Shown here piece by piece: positions 1 to 10,640 of a DNA stretch of 42,658 nucleotides. The DNA lies in assembly GCF_000485595.1 (NCBI RefSeq), contig NW_014579523.1, positions 1,905 through 44,562 of the forward strand, in the 5' to 3' direction. Made by a program: the position numbers and the translations under genes. The stretch's first letter is position 1. Each line of letters starts with the position of its first letter. The notes beneath the pieces are model-generated. The model was not told where the DNA came from, did no database searches, and saw only the letters and a program-made list of their open reading frames with translations. This stretch comes from Priapulus caudatus. Its lineage: Eukaryota > Priapulida > Priapulimorpha > Priapulimorphida > Priapulidae.

Positions 1-355
1 CCACAATACTTCATGTCTACAGCTACACAGTCTGCTACGCGGCTGGCTAAGCATGCATGCCGCATGCAGGTGGTACGCTGAACGCCGCACAGTAGCCGGC
101 TGCCGGCAGTAGAGGCAGCCTGCTGCCGCTGCATGCCACGCTGCTAGCAGCTCGACCAGCGATCGATACAGAGTTTTTGCGTAAGGTCACGAACTTTACC
201 TACAGCGCGTGCACATGCTATGCCTGGCAGTCTGACGTCATGCTTTGAATTAACGCCAGTGGCCGTTAGACTTTTGTGGCGCCACGTGTTACATCTGTTG
301 GCGTTCAAAGTATAGTCAATCTCTTTAAGGCTATACGCCCTAGTGTGACAGGGCC
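1..355. mobile_element. 3' part of a TIR DNA transposon (TIR 324-355)
   Basis: Bases 324-355 are, on the opposite strand, a near-perfect copy (about 31 bp, one mismatch) of bases 20144-20174, the left end of another element in this window. The TIR begins GGCCCTGTCA on its outer side. Bases 1-323 are GC-rich and hold no protein I recognise, so this is probably the inner part of a non-autonomous element cut by the window edge. The family is not identified. Confidence 0.55.
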
Positions 356-2197
356 ATAAGCAGGTGTTACACTGCACAACTGTCTGTACTCAAACCTGCT
401 GAACATTATCACCTCTGGAGTTTCTCAAATGTACATTTATGGGAGTGTGTGCTATGTTTTTGAACATATTTGAATGAATTATAGTTTTATGCTAGTAAGT
501 TCCAACTAAAACTGTCCACACAGCGAGACCAATACCGCAATATATCAATCCCACACAATTACAACAATGTCAACCCCAGACAATTACAAGGTATTTTCCA
601 AAAAAATTGTCGAATCGGAAAAATAACCCCCAGGTGCACAACTGAACTTGCCTTCAATGAAGCACACCAAGTTGCGTTAAAATCGGTCCAGTTGTTTTGG
701 CGAACAAAAGTTTGGACGGACAGACAGCCGGACAAGCTGATTCCACTATTTCCTTCTAAATTTGTTGCGGGGGTATCATAGCTTTGTTGCGGGGGTATAA
801 AAAAATTGAAATTACTCTCAAGTCTAGAAAACAAGTGGTAGTTCTTTCCTGGAGGTTCTTTCTGTAAACCATTATTCCATTCTAACATGATCACACAAAT
901 TTCATTTCTGACCTAAAACGTCACTGTAAACTTTACAAGGAATCTACATGGATGCCGATATCTGGTGATATCGTTATTTGTGTGCATAGCGAACAAAGAG
1001 AGGTTTATTATTTTCAAAGAATATATAATCATATCAAAGATTTGGCCAAAAAAAGGAAAAGAAACATTGCAGCCGTGCTCTGCTACGGTGGCTGGACAGA
1101 CATGACACTATAGTAAACAATTAAATGATGGAGACAAGAGACGTTTATTCAATACTCCCAGAGGCAGCATGGTCAGCAGATAATGTGGCACTGGTACTCG
1201 GAGACTGTGAACGGAGTACTTGAGCACTAGCAACCTAAATATAGAAGAGAAAAACTGATTATTCTTTGATCATTCCTTCATAGGGGTGTATACCAGAAAA
1301 AATATGAAAAGTGAAGAAAAGGTAAACAATGAAAACCTAGACCAAAATATAAAAAGCTACTTAATAGTTTCAGAATAGAGCTAATTATATATTATTAATT
1401 TATTATTTCACTCTGAATCAAGACAATATACAAAATCAAAGTTATTGGTTTATACTTCAAGTCCTCATCAGTAATATTCTTAATAATTTCTTGTTATAGC
1501 AGAGCTATATTGTTTTCTATCTTACTGATTGGAATCATAGAATACAGCCTTTGGACATCATTCTTAAACATTTATTTAACAAACCAGTCAACATGCTGCA
1601 CACTTGGCAATCTGCTGAAAAACATATCTAAACATTCCAATCTTCTCTGGAAATATGACAAAACACTACTTCAAAATGGAGAAAACGTGATACAGCTTAC
1701 AGGGTGCACAAATAAACGGAGGTTTCCATCTATGGTACTTGATCCGTCAAGTTCTCTAATTCCCCCACTCGAATGGTATTTCAAAATGAAATGTCTTGGG
1801 GTACTTTCCTGACACCCCACAAAGCGATACACGTCTTAAAGCAAGAAATGAGCAATATTTAGACAATTCATGAATTCAAATTCAAAATTTAAACATGTGC
1901 AGGTGCTACAGGTTAACATTAGATACAGTTTAAATTGAACTTCATTATAAGAACATAATGCCAATAAACTTTTTTACCAGTAAGATGTACCGATACCGAT
2001 TACTCAAAAGAGATACATGAAATCCGTGTGCAGTGTTTTATTTTTGTGTATCTCTTGAGTAATGTGAAGACTATATAGGTGTCCCTTCCTCCCTTAGACT
2101 AGACAAGAAAAATACAACATTCCCAGAATAAAACTAGAAACGAGCAGTTGTCGCCAACTATATGTATGGAATGCAATGTGAACTGTACCTTGTGCCA
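356..2197. other. non-coding stretch with a dispersed repeat
   Basis: No convincing gene. Bases about 600-860, read on the minus strand, resemble a widespread invertebrate repeat type with a repeated 'PuGACAGACAG' region and a segment around TGGACCGATTTTAACGCAAC. An open stretch at 559-894 (minus) lies in this repeat and is not protein-like. An open stretch at 1510-1812 (plus) is AT-rich and unrecognised. Bases 1999-2016 and 2048-2063 form an imperfect 16-bp inverted repeat with a 31-nt loop, about 135 bases past the stop of Helitron copy A. It could be a Helitron 3' hairpin, but no CTRR-like end was established. Confidence 0.4.
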
Positions 2198-3274
2198 CTA
2201 AAGGTTATCAGCACAAGTCTCCAAATATACTGGGTCGTGATCACTGTAGTAGGTGTGTAATACCCCCGATTGCAGAACATCGCAGTGTCTGGTGTACATG
2301 TGGTCTAGGAAGCTGCCTGACCCGCTTCCCACATAGTATGTACAATCTGTGATTAACTGTGTAAAGTTTTCTAGTGGTTCGAACTGTACCAGTTTTGGTT
2401 GACTTGATACATCTTTGTCGAAGTCTCCAGTCAGGATGCACCTTGATGCCACAAGTACGCTCTATAAGATAGCAGACAATACTTCTTTGAATATTCTTTC
2501 TGATAGAGATGGCGATCGGTATATAACTCCTACGACTGTCTTGTCATGTATCTCGACCAGGAAAGCTTCCACACTAGGACGGAGCACCCCTGGTGGCACT
2601 GGAATCTCTCTGGATTTGATGGAGTCACGGATGTAGACAGCCACACCTCCTCTTCCAGAGTTGTCCTGGCGATCATGGCGTAGCATTTTGTACCCTGATA
2701 TATTGAAGGTATGTGTCGTGTCAGTGACCCTCAGCCATGTCTCGCACAGACAGATGATGCCGGACCACATGATTTCGGGGTTGGACGTCATGTCTTTGAG
2801 GTGAGCAGCCAGGGAATGTATGTTATGTTGAGTAACTATGAGACTGGAAGCTGATGCAGGGTTTGACAGCAGCGGTGTGGCAGTCACTGTCACTGGTGGC
2901 ATTGACTCCAGAGCAGCAGTGACTTTGGGTTCACAGTAGATAGCGTCCTCTGTGAAGTCAGTGATGTAGGGGCCATCTAGACTTGTGACACGACTCAAGG
3001 CAACATACTGCATTCCTGCCAGAAATGTACCTTTGCAGCTGACTACACAGGACTGGAGAGTCATCCCTTGTGTCTTGTGTACTGTACATGCCCAGGCCAG
3101 TCGGAGAGGATATTGATGACGGGTGATGTTGAGGTTCTGGAATGTGAACTGCTCAGTAGTTGGTATGATGTGGACACAGGCAGTACGCAGTTGTGTAGGA
3201 GGAGGAGAGAGTTGACTGGTGTTGACACCAACACGATCGTTGTCAAACAAGACCCATACACACTGGTTGTCCAA
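2198..3274 (-). pseudogene. Helicase C-terminus and AP-endonuclease-like domain, copy A
   Basis: Frame 3274-2462 (270 residues) begins with the last helicase motifs: His-Lys-Thr-Gln-Gly-Met-Thr-Leu and Tyr-Val-Ala-Leu-Ser-Arg. It runs into an endonuclease/exonuclease/phosphatase (EEP) fold with Thr-Gln-His-Asn-Ile, Cys-Glu-Thr-Trp-Leu and a Gly-Val-Ile-Tyr-Arg strand. The frame 2452-2198 completes it with Gly-Asp-Phe-Asp-Lys-Asp, Asp-His-Met-Tyr and Ser-Asp-His-Asp-Pro. The two frames are offset by a small indel at 2453-2461. The conserved Gly-Asp-Phe-Asn residue is Asp here but Asn in copy C (15458-16537), which suggests a lost catalytic residue in copy A. Confidence 0.82.
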
Positions 3275-3990
3275 GGTTGGTTTTTGTGGAGGTAATGTAC
3301 ATCACAGTTCCCATTACACCATTGCACAGTTCATCTGCCACATCCAGATTGGTTGTGAGCATGATGCGAGCATTGTTGGCTATCCTGACTGTGGCCTGAA
3401 GCATAGTCTTCACCTTGGGTGCTGGGCTGTCGCGTTTTGTTAGTTGAGCCTCCACGTGAGTGAGTGACATCTGCAGCATGCACTGTGATAGCACTGGAGC
3501 ACTTATTTAGCTGGGTGTTGTTGAAATCATCTACTTATCTTTCTCTGTTGCGTGGATAGATGTGTAAAATGTTGTCTGGAACTTGATGGTCTTCAAAGAC
3601 ACGAGAACTTATGAGGTCTCTCTCAGATTCATGTAATGCCGTCATTTTTGGCTTGGACCTAATAATATTGAGGAGGTTAGCAAATTTCAAATCAGATTTT
3701 TGTCTCATTATTTCCTCAAGCTCCCACAGCGCGAACCGAGTCCACGGTGATTCACACAGTCTTCCACTGTCTATGTTGTAAAGAGCACGGTCTCCTACAG
3801 GTGGTATCTGATAGAAATCCCCTACAGCAAGCACGCTGACATTGCCAAATGGACTCTGACTCTGCTTGATTTGCTGGAGACGCTGATCAATGTACATGAG
3901 CATCCTGTGCCCCACCATTGAGACTTCATCAATGATAAGAATCTGTAGGTTGCTGTATTTGCTGCGGAGCCGTGCAAGCTGGTCACCCTG
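3243..3990 (-). pseudogene. PIF1-type Helitron helicase, middle part, copy A
   Basis: Reading from about 3990 down, an Ile-Ile-Asp-Glu-Val-Ser Walker B motif (3933-3919) leads into the frame 3918-3535, with the motif Gly-Asp-Phe-Tyr-Gln-Ile-Pro-Pro-Val. The frame 3494-3243 has Ala-Asp-Glu-Leu-Cys-Asn-Gly-Val-Met-Gly, the PIF1-family motif before the C-terminal helicase core. No Gly-x-Gly-Lys-Ser/Thr P-loop is present upstream: the deletion at about 3990-4017 removed it. Helicase motifs show the 5'-to-3' SF1B type that unwinds DNA in Helitron transposition. Non-functional. Confidence 0.78.
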
Positions 3991-4016
3991 GTCTCATCTA
4001 TTTCCTCAGTACAGTG

Positions 4017-4346
4017 TTAATACCTGTCCATGTTCTGAACCACCAGATCACAGATTATGGTCACAGCTCCATTGAATTTGATATGATGACTCATGAACAC
4101 TTCATATGTCTCATCATCACCCTTCATCTGCTTGCCACGATGTGGCATGTATATCCTTAGTAGTGTACAGAAGTGGCGTTCACTGTCTTTTGTTTTGGAA
4201 ACTTTTAGGTAGCGTATCACTGCAGGTGTCTTCCGTTTAGCGACAGCACCCATGTTGTCCTGCAACAGGATCACAGTGCTGCTGTCAGTGTCATGCTTTT
4301 TTGTGTCACTCTGGTCATCTACGTCTCTGCTACCTGTCACGTACAA
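4017..4346 (-). pseudogene. Helitron Rep-helicase linker, copy A
   Basis: A 109-residue open segment with an Asp-rich start and a Phe-Cys-Thr-Leu-Leu-Arg-Ile-Tyr-Met-Pro-His-Arg-Gly stretch, typical of the Rep-to-helicase linker in animal Helitrons. The same region is 145 residues long and open in copy C (17101-16664). In copy A it ends where a deletion joins it, at about 3990-4017, to the helicase downstream of its Walker A motif. Confidence 0.6.
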
Positions 4347-4531
4347 GTCTGTATTGTGCTACAAAGTCAGCAAGACACATCTTGGTGAACTGAGCTTGGC
4401 TCGGTCGTGCCCAGTACCGGTCCAGGTTGGAATTTTTGAAGACATCTGTGGTATCTTGGCCCTTGGTACCTTAGCCCTACTTTGCTATGTTCCTCAGAAC
4501 ACTCAGCGGCAGAGTCATTCTTGTGGATTGT

Positions 4532-4944
4532 TCATCTGCTGGGACCCAAATGATCTCTCTGCTGCAAGCTTTCAGTTTCATCCCTGCCCCCTCCTATGTC
4601 CACCCCCAGTGTGACATAGACCTGCCCGATGGTACGAAGCTCCTTGACAGCATCCTCGTTCTCTTCTCTGGCATCTTTCTGCGTAGCCTTCAGCAGTGCA
4701 CCCTCTTCGCTCTCCTTCTTACTGATATAGGACAGAATATAAGCAATACAGCTATATATGCATTCACCACAAACTGCATAAGTGCATTCCACCCAAGCAA
4801 TAAGTGCTTGTTGTATTGGTTGGTCCAGCATTCTTTTGGTTGTCTCTTCAATACAACTGAAACCTTTGTTGCTAAACTCCCGAGGGCCTGCTCCAATTGT
4901 TCTTGTGTCAGTCGAGCTTCCTGCAACACCTCCACAGCAGACAT
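4532..4944 (-). pseudogene. Helitron Rep tyrosine region, copy A
   Basis: Two overlapping frames (4944-4690 and 4831-4532) together hold Tyr-Asn-Lys-His-Leu-Leu, Gly-Trp-Asn-Ala and Tyr-Ile-Ser-Lys-Lys-Glu. This is the spacing of the Helitron Rep motif that holds the catalytic tyrosines. Insertions of short TATA-like runs around 4740-4760 shift the frame between the two halves. The segment that follows toward the helicase is charged and shared by all three copies. Confidence 0.7.
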
Positions 4945-5090
4945 ATTAGCACTGTCATCACAAGTGATAGTGTCCTACAAGTTTTCAAGCAGTTTTTGGG
5001 CCTGGTCTTTCCAGAGCGTTGGAGGTACACCATCAGGACATGGAATTGGCCGGCTGATAAATGTGCGTGTTGATGGTGGGCGTGGGAAGT

Positions 5091-6000
5091 TTACCGACAT
5101 TTTTTGTTCCCTTTGCGACAGGATTTGCTGTGGCGCTTGCTGTGGCTCTGGAGACTTGTGACCTTCTCAGCCATGTTCTGGTCAGCTGGATCTGGAATGC
5201 TGCAGGTGATGAACTGATCAATGAACTTCATCACGTCTTCATCACTTGGTGATTTATCTGTTGACAATTGTGGTGCCTTTTTCACCCAGAACAGGGCATG
5301 AATATGTGACCACCCACGTTGTTGGAATTCTATCCGGTAAAAGTAATCAACCACCTGACAGAGGGGGTGTGCAGGTGATAGGATCAGTTCTGTTATCAGG
5401 TGATGGGCCATTTTGTTAAACATAGCAGCTGCTACCACAGGATTGCTGTTAATGATTTTGCAGTGTTCTGACCAGTCCATGTTTACAGGTGCCTCTTTAC
5501 GTTGTACTTTGAGAATAGCAGAAGCTATTCTCCGGCCAGCGACGATCTGCTGCAGAAAAACTTGCAAACCATGTTGGGATGCCCAGCTACTTCACCATAG
5601 CACAGAGATCCCTCAAAGTTTTCTCCCAGTAAGGTGCTGATCCTTTTACCTTTGTTAGGAAGTTATATCCTTCATTTTGGTGAACCATCTGGCGGAATGA
5701 GGCAGCACTTGTCAGTTGACCGACAGTCACATCACTCTGATAACCAGATCCCTTCCTCAGACTTATACGCGGCTGATGACAACACATTGTTGAATTCCTT
5801 CAGATATTGCAGGTAGAAGAGATACTCCCGATTCATGGCATATTTGTTGTCAGCAGAGAAGAAGCGACTCTTGATTTATTGGCTGAGGGTGGGTTTCACT
5901 GGGCGTGTGTCAGCATAAGTTTGCTTGCCTTCTGGAAACAGCAGAGGGAGGGCTTGACACTCCTTGTCTTATATTGACTGAGGGCAATTCTGTTCTGCGG
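5091..6000 (-). pseudogene. Helitron-like N domain and HUH Rep, copy A
   Basis: Two frames (5787-5587 and 5567-5091) separated by a stop. The first matches the Helitron_like_N region preceding Rep; more of that region can be read out of frame up to about 6000. The second has the Rep nuclease motif Trp-Ser-His-Ile-His-Ala-Leu-Phe-Trp, with the metal-binding His-Ile-His at 5306-5298. Rep proteins of this class nick one strand during rolling-circle-like transposition. After the motif come Asp-Val-Met-Lys-Phe-Ile-Asp and a Lys/Arg/Ser-rich stretch. Copy B (12241-12771) carries the same region and confirms the order. Dead by frameshift. Confidence 0.8.
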
Positions 6001-6323
6001 GGGCCACACAGAAGATATTATCTTCCTGGGTGTCGCTGATGTATTGTGACAGATCAGTGGGTTGGGGGCAGGTGACCAGTGGAGCTGAGGTGTCGCTCAC
6101 CTCATCTTCATCAACAGCATCGCCTTGATTTTCTTGGCTTTTACTTGGAGTAGTGTGTGGACTGGTGACATCGGTAGATTCTATTCCTCCTTCTGATTGA
6201 GTTGGTGGCAGCTTTGACTCTGTTATAAGAGCAGCAGAATCATCTTGACAGGAGATATCAAGCGTATGATCCCTTGGAATGTCTGCAAATGAAGGGTGTT
6301 GTTGCTGCAGGAAGCGGAATGCA

Positions 6324-7048
6324 TCAGCTACAAGGTGTACGGACCTGTTGGTAAAGGTGGTGACCGCGGTACTGTAGCTTTATCTTCAACTTAACTTTCA
6401 AAAGTCCATTATTATCAATAGAACGTGGTAACTTGGAGACAGTGTCGGGTACGTTGGATGCCACACACACTACAGGTCCATGCATTCCCCTCTGTGTTCC
6501 TTTTGGCAGAATTATAATTTTCATGAAGGGAATCACAGGTGTCAAATGAAACTGCTCAAGTGTGTTGAGGTCCTTTAGATCTACCGGCATGCTGATTGAT
6601 TTCAGATTATTCCCTTTGGTGGATAACGGTGGTAATTTCCCTTTGGTCAGAGACTTATGACATGCTAAACATATCCAATGATCCTCCTTCTCATCACTCA
6701 GCTGACACACTTGCACTATCTGTGCATGGTCTCGATATTTTTGAGATGTGTATTTCTGGACCTGGTGTCTGAACCTAAATGTCTCACAAAAATAGCATTT
6801 GTAATCTGGAAGTTGTGATATTTTTTTTGGAAACCTTCATTGATATATTTGAGCTTCTCCGATTCTGCCAGTTGTTTCTTGACTATTTTCTGGTTCTGTG
6901 TTTCCTTCACTTGTGGCTCCTGCCTTTGGCTTTTTTCACGCGTCTGCCGGGCCTGCTTCACTTCAGCCTGCTGCCTCTGAGCTGCTTCCCGTGTCTGCCT
7001 GGCCTGCTGCTTCTGAGCTGCTTCTCGTTCTCTTCGGATTCTCTTCAC
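6324..7048 (-). pseudogene. Helitron coiled coil and Cys-rich/DUF6570-like region
   Basis: Two abutting frames. 7048-6716 is a strongly charged repeat of Arg-Glu-Ala-Ala-Gln-Lys-Gln-Gln type, a clear coiled coil. 6716-6324 carries a short Cys pair (Ile-Cys-Leu-Ala-Cys-His-Lys) and then a stretch with Pro-Phe-Met-Lys and Gly-Pro-Val-Val-Cys-Val, like the region before Rep in animal Helitrons (often labelled DUF6570). The frame changes at about 6716, which separates the two parts. 6324-5790, downstream, is acidic and low in complexity, with no long frame. It should link to the Rep domain. Confidence 0.55.
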
Positions 7049-7075
7049 TTCTGGCTCACTGCGATTTACCTTCTC

Positions 7076-7912
7076 TCATAATTGCTGCTGCTCTTTGACT
7101 CCTGGTTTGCTGAGCCACTTGTTCTGGTATTGTTGCCTTTTCTGAGTCTGTTTTGCAGCTTGCTGCTGGAGGTACTGGTCAAGTGGAGTGTAGAACTCAA
7201 TTTGTTGCTGAGTGAAGTGCACTGAGCAAGGGACCACCTCAAACTTGTCAGTTAAAGTCAGTTGGAGGGAAATTGACAGCTGATGAATGTGGTTAGCCAC
7301 CTGGTCTACACTGGGTAACGTTACTAATACAGATGTGCCATCTGCTGTCCCCATACCATAAACATCCCTGGAATGTGAGTCGAAAACAAAACATCTGTGT
7401 TGTGGCCCTAAGTTCATCAGCATACAGGTGTAACTGTGGGCCTCAGACCCAACAAGCAGGAAGTTGTGCTGGGACACCCTCTGTGCTGCAATGATGGCAT
7501 CAGCAAGTGTATAGAAGGGAGCTTCTGTGTTATTCCTTCCCAAGGTTCCGCAGTAGGCATTGTGGTATGTCAGTGCATACTGGACACCATGGTGGGACAC
7601 TGACTGTGGCAACTCATTGATCATGATGAAATCCCTCCGACGACGACACGAGGAGTAAAGCTGGTGACCCTCCAGCAGTATGTTGTCGAGGTCAGCAGTA
7701 GTCCAACGGGCTAGTGAGGTCTTCTGTGCTGTCATCAGGGCAATCAGTGACATGCATGTACACTGAGTGCCACGGTTCTGTGAAGGCAGTAATGGACTAC
7801 CCTGATGGAATGACCCTTGCACAGTTGACACAGCCCTTGTTCTGGTCTGCTGCATGAGCTGTCTGTGGAGAGCACGTCGCTTCTCTGGGCTCTGCTTCTT
7901 GGTGCGCCCCAT
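7076..7912 (-). CDS. Helitron-encoded cysteine protease-like protein
   Basis: A 278-residue open frame starting at an ATG (7912). It has a Gly-Thr-Gln-Cys box (Cys51) followed by a hydrophobic helix, and a Phe-Asp-Ser-His-Ser-Arg box (residues 177-182). This Cys plus Asp-Ser-His layout resembles the tegument-type/C76-like deubiquitinase fold and OTU-like proteases found at the N-terminus of Helitron proteins in some animals. The last 50 residues are rich in Gln and Lys, leading into the coiled coil that follows. This is the only long unbroken part of copy A. Family knowledge: such domains in Helitrons are of unknown role. Inference: it was the first domain of one long polyprotein. The family assignment rests on two short motifs only. 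Confidence 0.6.
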   Translation of the reverse strand: MGRTKKQSPEKRRALHRQLMQQTRTRAVSTVQGSFHQGSPLLPSQNRGTQCTCMSLIALMTAQKTSLARWTTADLDNILLEGHQLYSSCRRRRDFIMINELPQSVSHHGVQYALTYHNAYCGTLGRNNTEAPFYTLADAIIAAQRVSQHNFLLVGSEAHSYTCMLMNLGPQHRCFVFDSHSRDVYGMGTADGTSVLVTLPSVDQVANHIHQLSISLQLTLTDKFEVVPCSVHFTQQQIEFYTPLDQYLQQQAAKQTQKRQQYQNKWLSKPGVKEQQQL

Positions 7913-8816
7913 GATCTGATAAATAAGACATCAGTAATAATTTTTTTTAACGAAGCAGACAAAATCGACATCCTCATAGGATAAAACGATAGGGAAGAGG
8001 AAGCTACTGGTTTTGGTTTTACTACTTATTTTGCGCCATAGACATGAAACAATCAATCGCCCGTACATCAATGGATACCACTGCTAGTCATGACGCACGT
8101 AGACCCGCATCTGTAACACCCGCGCTGTAAGTGTACTGGCAGGTACTGTTGAAGGTACAAGTTTAATTTTTACATTGTTATCCCCCACCCCCAATTTTCT
8201 CAACGAATTTGAGGTTTCACAAAATCGACCCCTGCATGGGACTGTGAATCGGCCGATTTCCGCGCATATCGCGGCAAATGTCATCCCATCAGTCAGTGTG
8301 TATGCGTTTGTGTGCGTGTATGTTTGTGTGTGTGTTATGTGTGCGTGTGCATGCGCATTGTGCGTGAGCCTTTATGTGTGTGCGTGGGGGGGGTCAAACC
8401 CCATCTGGACGACGGTAATATGGTATATAGTATAATATAATACAAATATATGCCTCCATTACACTGACAAGCAGGAAATATTGTTGGAACTCTATATCCA
8501 AGATTGCCAATGCTTTTGGCATCTAAATTGCATTCGCCATGAAAGGTGCCATGATTTCATTTAATAATTATTTCCTTTAGGCTTTTGCAGTTCTTATCCC
8601 GATCTCAGATCATCTTAAAAATTTGGTAATGAAGGTGCGTTATGGTAAAGCGAAGACGCCAATCGTTTTTGGTGTGGCGGAGTCATCGGGGTTGACATGG
8701 AACCCGCATTTTTTGCTGAAAATATTGTAGAACCTGTAACTTTTCGCTGTTTTATTACCCGATGTCAATGGAATTTTGGCAGCACAGGGCTGATATAATA
8801 ACATTCCTAATATATA

Positions 8817-8850
<34 letters not shown>

Positions 8851-8862
8851 ATGGTATGTATA
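7913..8862. other. non-coding, with GT-rich and TA repeats
   Basis: No gene recognised. Bases about 8290-8390 are a degenerate GT/TGTGCG repeat and 8810-8848 are a (TA)n tract. The 5' end of Helitron copy A may lie just above 7913, but no terminal structure was found. Confidence 0.6.
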
Positions 8863-10640
8863 GCTGCGTTCACACGTATAGCGCGGCCTCGCGGTTCCGT
8901 CTTGGTGCGTGAGTCGGCTGAAATACCGCGCTAACCAAACCGGAGGCGTTCACACGAGATGCTAGGCTTAGCAAGCCAGGTATAATGAATCACGGCTTAG
9001 CTGGCTAGGTAGTAATCGTAACTAATTTCTCCACTAGAGGGAAGTGTTTTTTATGATGGCGCTGCCATGAACAGTTGTTTGTTGGGCATTATTCGTATAC
9101 ATTACACAAAATATGATCCAAGAACTGACGAAATGCTTTGGAGATTAAAGATTATCAAAAAGGGAGGGCCCACGAACGGCCGGACCTAGATTTTATCAAT
9201 CGTTAAATAGACAAAGAACGGAATTTTTTCATATTTCAGTCACAACTGTACTGAGATATTTCTGTTGATAAAAACAACATTCGAGAAGTTAAACGCACGC
9301 AGGGTGTGGTACATATCGGCGAGTATGGTTGGTTGACCACCACAGTAATGAAAACCTGGAATGATGACGACTGGTTGGAGAATTTTAGAATTACAAGGGA
9401 CCTTTAGGCGTAGGCCTTTGCTCATGTTTAAAAAAAAAATATGGTCCCAATCTCTTCAGAAGCTCTGCCACTATCACTCGCAGTATCCAGTAAGGAATGA
9501 GTAATTTTTATTATTAAAATATTTGATTGTACTTTGATTTTCAGGCTTTTCCAGTGCTGTATGTTTGTCCTTTATTGAAATATTAGTTCTAGTTTCTTCT
9601 TCAAGTTATTCTTTTCTTTTCAGAAATTGTTAAAAAAAAACACTTGCTTTAGGCTCCTTGTTGGCAACAGTTCCTAAACATTTTATTGTGATATTTTTAG
9701 GTTATATGCAATGCACTAAAGAGATGTCGTATGAAAAGATAACATTGTGACGAGGCAAAGCAATTCCCAGTTGAAAAAAGAGTTATGGGCGCTAAGTACA
9801 ATATAGGAGTTCCGTTCAATTGGACACTTATTTGGGATTGCCTGATCGACTGCCTGCCACTAACAAACCAAACAGCTATAGCGCCGATTGAACTAACGCG
9901 AGTGTATGTTAAAGGTACCCACAGGAGATGCTCTAAAGGAAATAATAACTGCATTCGAACTTAAATGGGGATTTCCCCAATGTTCTGGTGCCAACGACGG
10001 TACCATATCCCTTATAATTGCTCCAGCAGGAGGATCACAAAGACTACTATAATCGTAAGGGATATTTATAGTGTAAATCTGACTGCTGTTGTGTGACTAT
10101 ATCGGTACAGATTTCTCTATACTTTCACAGGATACCCTCTCGGCAGACGCGTTTCAAGATACGTCGTCAGCAACGTCGTCATTTTATAATGGACGGTACG
10201 ATGGCACTCCTTTTCACGAAATTGGGAAAAAGGTGATAAATGGTAAACCATCCGCCTTGGTTTTTCTTAGGGACGCAGCATACGCCCATGCTTACTGGTT
10301 ACTGAAACCATATACAGATAATGGTAGCCTGACATCTGAGCAGAAAACATTCCATTATCAACTGAGTCGGCACGTGTAGTTGTGGAGCATGCGTTGGCAG
10401 ATTAAAAGGTCGATGGAGAATTCTACTCAAACGCATGGACTTGAGGTCACTAGAGTGTCCACTATTGCTGGAGCCTTGTGGTTGTTCTGGCATAATATCT
10501 GCGAAATTTCAATGCACAATTCCGGAATGAGTGGAAACCACCGCAATAGAGCTTGGCCTACAATGTGCATGCCAGGACCTCCCAAGTTCAAAACTTGGTT
10601 GTCGAAACATTAGGGATCAATCTTGCACATACTTGACATC
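8863..10640 (+). pseudogene. PIF/Harbinger transposase, decayed
   Basis: Several frames on the plus strand carry pieces of a PIF/Harbinger DDE transposase in the right order. At about 9365-9400 is Trp-Leu-Glu-Asn-Phe-Arg, like the N-terminal helices. At about 9950-10010 is Lys-Trp-Gly-Phe-Pro-Gln-Cys, then Gly-Ala-Asn-Asp-Gly-Thr, around the first catalytic Asp. At 10260-10375 come Phe-Leu-Arg-Asp-Ala-Ala-Tyr and Leu-Lys-Pro-Tyr-Thr-Asp-Asn-Gly, then a Leu-Ser-Arg run leading to Val-Val-Glu-His (the catalytic Glu region). Many stops and indels make it inactive. Two GCGTTCACACG repeats at about 8866 and 8947 may be its left end. A matching right end was not found, so the boundaries are approximate. 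Confidence 0.72.

Larger units (their letters stand above)
2198..7912 (-). mobile_element. Helitron (endonuclease-type), copy A, decayed
   Basis: On the minus strand the coding order is: cysteine protease (7912-7076), coiled coil (7048-6716), Cys-rich/DUF6570-like region (6716-6324), Helitron-like N domain and HUH Rep (about 6000-5091), Rep tyrosine region (4944-4532), linker (4346-4017), PIF1-type helicase (about 3990-2950), AP-endonuclease-like domain (about 2830-2198). Rep plus helicase is the Helitron signature; the C-terminal endonuclease is typical of the Helentron/endonuclease lineage in animals. Several frameshifts and a deletion that removes the Walker A region show it is dead. The terminal ends of the element were not located, so the limits given are those of the coding region. 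Confidence 0.88.

Noticed and set aside
1510..1812. 100-codon plus-strand frame
   Set aside because: AT-rich, no known motif, no splice or promoter support.
4252..5252. Plus-strand frames of 120-224 codons over the Helitron
   Set aside because: Antisense shadows of the Rep and linker; the minus strand carries the known motifs.
8084..8435. Frames around the GT-rich repeat
   Set aside because: Mostly repeat translation; no conserved residue pattern.
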